DNA of 64,000 nt from Chloroflexota bacterium (GTDB taxonomy: Bacteria > Chloroflexota > Anaerolineae > Aggregatilineales > Phototrophicaceae), in contig JAPPMO010000049.1 in NCBI GenBank assembly GCA_028873975.1, forward strand, positions 1 to 64,000. The letters run 5' to 3'. The notes beneath the pieces were generated by a model, which was not told the DNA's origin, made no database searches, and saw nothing but the letters and a program-made list of their open reading frames with translations. Shown here piece by piece: positions 62,111 to 64,000 of the stretch; the stretch's first letter is position 1; the number at the start of each line of letters is the position of its first letter. Both the position numbers and the translations under genes were made by a program.

Positions 62111-63931
62111 CTATGAACTCAACAAGTACTTTGAGAACCACTGGACTATCGCGCTCACGCTTCTTATTCGATTCCGCTCCTTGCGGAAGCCGTGTCCCTC
62201 GTCCGGAAACAGAATATACTCAACGGGTACATTCCGCCTGCGCAATTCTTCCACCACTTGTTCCGCTTCGTGGACCGGCACGTTGCTATCGTTGGCGCCG
62301 TGCAGTACCAGCGTAGGCGCTCTAACGCGATCCAGCTTGTGAATCGGGGACAAGGCATCCAACAAATCAGCTTCCGTATCTGGATCGCCATATTCGATCT
62401 TGGAGATGCCCGCCATCCAGGGTTCCGTTCGTTCGAAAAACGTCTTGAAATTGACGACGCCATACAGATTCACGCCAGCGGCAAACAGCTCCGGAAAAGC
62501 CGCCAAGCCAGCCATGGTCATGTAACCGCCGTAAGAGCCGCCCATGATGCCCAGCTTGCCCGCTTCCGCGATGCCGGCGTCGAGCAAATAATGTACGGTC
62601 GACGCGATGTCTTGAATCGCGTCGAAGCGCAGCGCGCCATTATCCAGATTGACGAAACGCTTGCCAAATCCAGACGAGCCGCGCACATTCGGGGCGAAAA
62701 CGGCGATACCCTTCGACAGCAAAGCCTGATAGTCATAGCGGAAGCGCGGCTGTTCCTGGCCTTCCGGTCCGCCATGAAAGCTGAAGACCGTGGGGAACGG
62801 CGCAGCAAGGTCGGGCGGCGTGTACAGCCATCCCGTCAATGGCAACCCGTCATGCGCCGAATATCGCAGCAGCCGCGCAGGGCCCAAGCGCTCAAGTTGA
62901 ACTCCTATGCGAGGACTGCGCGTCAGTTGTCGCAGCGACAAGGTCGCGATGTCCAGCACCCAAATGTCTTGCGGCAGCCGCGAGCCGCTGAGGCACATTG
63001 CCAACTGGGAGCCGTCGGGCGCATAGCGCAAGTCCTCGACGATCTCGCCCGGCAATTCAGTATCGCTTAGCTTGTCCCCATTCGGCAAGTTGATCAGTTC
63101 CAGTTCATGCCGCCCGGCGATATTCCAAATGACAGCCGCCGATTGGCCGCTGGGGCTGAGCGCGAATTCGACCAGCTCGGCGTCGTCACGCGCTTGCAGA
63201 ACCCGCCATTGCGCGTCTTCGCCGAGGGACAGCCGACAGAGACATGCCAAGTCCTGATCGCGGTTGGAGATCAGATATACCTGGCGCTCGTCGGCGGAAA
63301 AGCGCGGGTTCTCGAAACTTGCGGGCGGGTCATGAGGCGTCAGCATCCGTTCTTGGTTCTCAAGCAGGTCTAGCAGATGCACATTATTGTCGCCGCGATA
63401 GACGATACGCTTGAGGAGCGCGCGGTTACCGTCGGCGGTCAGGTCTTCAATGACGCCCGTACCAGCGTTCTTCGCCAGTTTTTCCGCCGCTCCACCCTCG
63501 ACGCCAATGCGAAAACTATCCATCGAGTCACTCTGATCCATATTCGACGAAAAGAGAACAAAAGCGCCGTCTTTCGTCCAGACATTGAGCCAATTGTTGG
63601 TCGATCCGTCTTTTGTCAGCCGGCGGCGCTCGCCCCCGTTGGTCCGCACCAGGTCAATTTGCGCATTCATGCCGCCGCCAGGCGCCGATTCAACCGCCAA
63701 CCAGTCCCCAGCCGGCGACCATAACACCTTGTTGACTTGTTCATCAAAAGCCGTTACTGCTTCGGGGAAGCCTCCTGACAGGGCAATGCGCCAACCCTGA
63801 GGACTGCCCGTCAAGTCACTGACAAAGGCTAATTCCCGCCCATCCGGCGAGAAGCTCGGCGACCAGCACCTGCCCGCCTTCGCCAGCAACAGGGTAGATT
63901 CGTCGACCGCCCATTTGTTTTTGGCATTCAT
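62111..63931 (-). CDS. S9 family serine peptidase (acylaminoacyl-peptidase-like)
   Basis: Prolyl-oligopeptidase family enzyme of 606 residues, no signal peptide. The N-terminal half is a beta-propeller of WD-like TolB repeats (GRCWSPSFSPDGRELAFVSD, FENPRFSADERQVYLISN). The C-terminal alpha/beta hydrolase domain has the nucleophile motif GIMGGSYGGYMTMAG, the catalytic Asp in VLHGANDSNVPVHEAEQ and the His in LFPDEGHGFRK. Such enzymes trim small peptides. It is translationally coupled to a gene cut by the window edge (ATGA overlap). Confidence 0.92.
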   Translation of the reverse strand: MNAKNKWAVDESTLLLAKAGRCWSPSFSPDGRELAFVSDLTGSPQGWRIALSGGFPEAVTAFDEQVNKVLWSPAGDWLAVESAPGGGMNAQIDLVRTNGGERRRLTKDGSTNNWLNVWTKDGAFVLFSSNMDQSDSMDSFRIGVEGGAAEKLAKNAGTGVIEDLTADGNRALLKRIVYRGDNNVHLLDLLENQERMLTPHDPPASFENPRFSADERQVYLISNRDQDLACLCRLSLGEDAQWRVLQARDDAELVEFALSPSGQSAAVIWNIAGRHELELINLPNGDKLSDTELPGEIVEDLRYAPDGSQLAMCLSGSRLPQDIWVLDIATLSLRQLTRSPRIGVQLERLGPARLLRYSAHDGLPLTGWLYTPPDLAAPFPTVFSFHGGPEGQEQPRFRYDYQALLSKGIAVFAPNVRGSSGFGKRFVNLDNGALRFDAIQDIASTVHYLLDAGIAEAGKLGIMGGSYGGYMTMAGLAAFPELFAAGVNLYGVVNFKTFFERTEPWMAGISKIEYGDPDTEADLLDALSPIHKLDRVRAPTLVLHGANDSNVPVHEAEQVVEELRRRNVPVEYILFPDEGHGFRKERNRIRSVSAIVQWFSKYLLSS

Positions 63932-64000
63932 GTTTCCGCCTGTCTATGCACAAATATCAGAATCAAGGTCGCAAGGACGTAGGCGACACAGCCGAGCCAC
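63928..64000 (-). CDS. Partial gene, C-terminus of a membrane protein
   Basis: On the minus strand an open frame from the window edge encodes WLGCVAYVLATLILIFVHRQ and a short polar tail, then TGA at 63930-63928. The stop overlaps the ATG of the peptidase gene in ATGA. This looks like the last membrane helix of a polytopic protein in one operon with the peptidase. The family cannot be told. Confidence 0.5.
   Translation of the reverse strand, partial: WLGCVAYVLATLILIFVHRQAET

Overview
The window reads as bacterial chromosome, GC rich and densely coded. The best guess is a Chloroflexota (Anaerolineae-like) bacterium. The basis is the linked mreBCD / PBP2 / minCDE / rodA block, sugar ABC transporters without their own ATPase, many PhyH dioxygenases, sulfatases, Gfo/Idh oxidoreductases and an S9 peptidase. 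This is an inference from gene content; no rRNA or marker phylogeny is available here.

Layout. (1) 1-11.2 kb, almost all minus strand: methyltransferase and phosphomannomutase, a degenerate Hsp100 ATPase, a GH3 beta-N-acetylhexosaminidase, an esterase-CapA fusion, an orphan response regulator whose phospho-Asp is Glu, and tilS. (2) 11.6-22.7 kb, plus strand: mreB, mreC, mreD, PBP2, an unknown multi-pass membrane protein, minC, minD, minE, rodA and gltX, i.e. cell elongation and division-site selection in one block. (3) 22.7-41 kb: tRNA-Gln, a GT-C-like membrane protein, an AlbA_2/ATPase-type regulator, rplS, a LysM lipoprotein, uppP, crcB, an MFS exporter, a solo B3/B4 protein, TauE/SafE, a TPP enzyme, and an SDR-amidase-lactate permease operon behind a near-consensus promoter. 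(4) 41-57 kb: a carbohydrate catabolic island with an isomerase, an ABC importer, an uncharacterised 461-aa protein, two PhyH dioxygenases, two sulfatases plus the relic of a third, an FAD oxidoreductase with a lectin-like tail, an enolase-superfamily dehydratase, a DapA-family aldolase and an SDR. (5) 57-64 kb: glycogen phosphorylase, then a minus-strand Gfo/Idh oxidoreductase, sugar isomerase and S9 peptidase.

The island at 41-57 kb is the strongest candidate for an undescribed system. The parts fit a route of import, desulfation, oxidation, dehydration and retro-aldol cleavage of a sulfated or otherwise modified sugar. Several members carry non-canonical active sites: a sulfatase with C-L-V-N-R instead of CxPSR, a PhyH protein with H-S-G instead of HxD, and a DapA homologue without the catalytic Tyr. 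The importer operon has a 220-nt leader with alternative stems and a strong internal terminator after the binding-protein gene.

The window also carries non-autonomous, MITE-like repeats. One family has ends CAGGGCAATYGCATCAAA, and one intact copy (11257-11512) has a 10-bp target duplication. A second family (28096-28350 and 33026-33275) has ends GAGGACAKRACAGG and 9-bp duplications. A third element (22933-23119) is nested inside a copy of the first. One second-family copy landed on a CTAG shared by the stop codons of two convergent genes, and the target duplication restored both stops.
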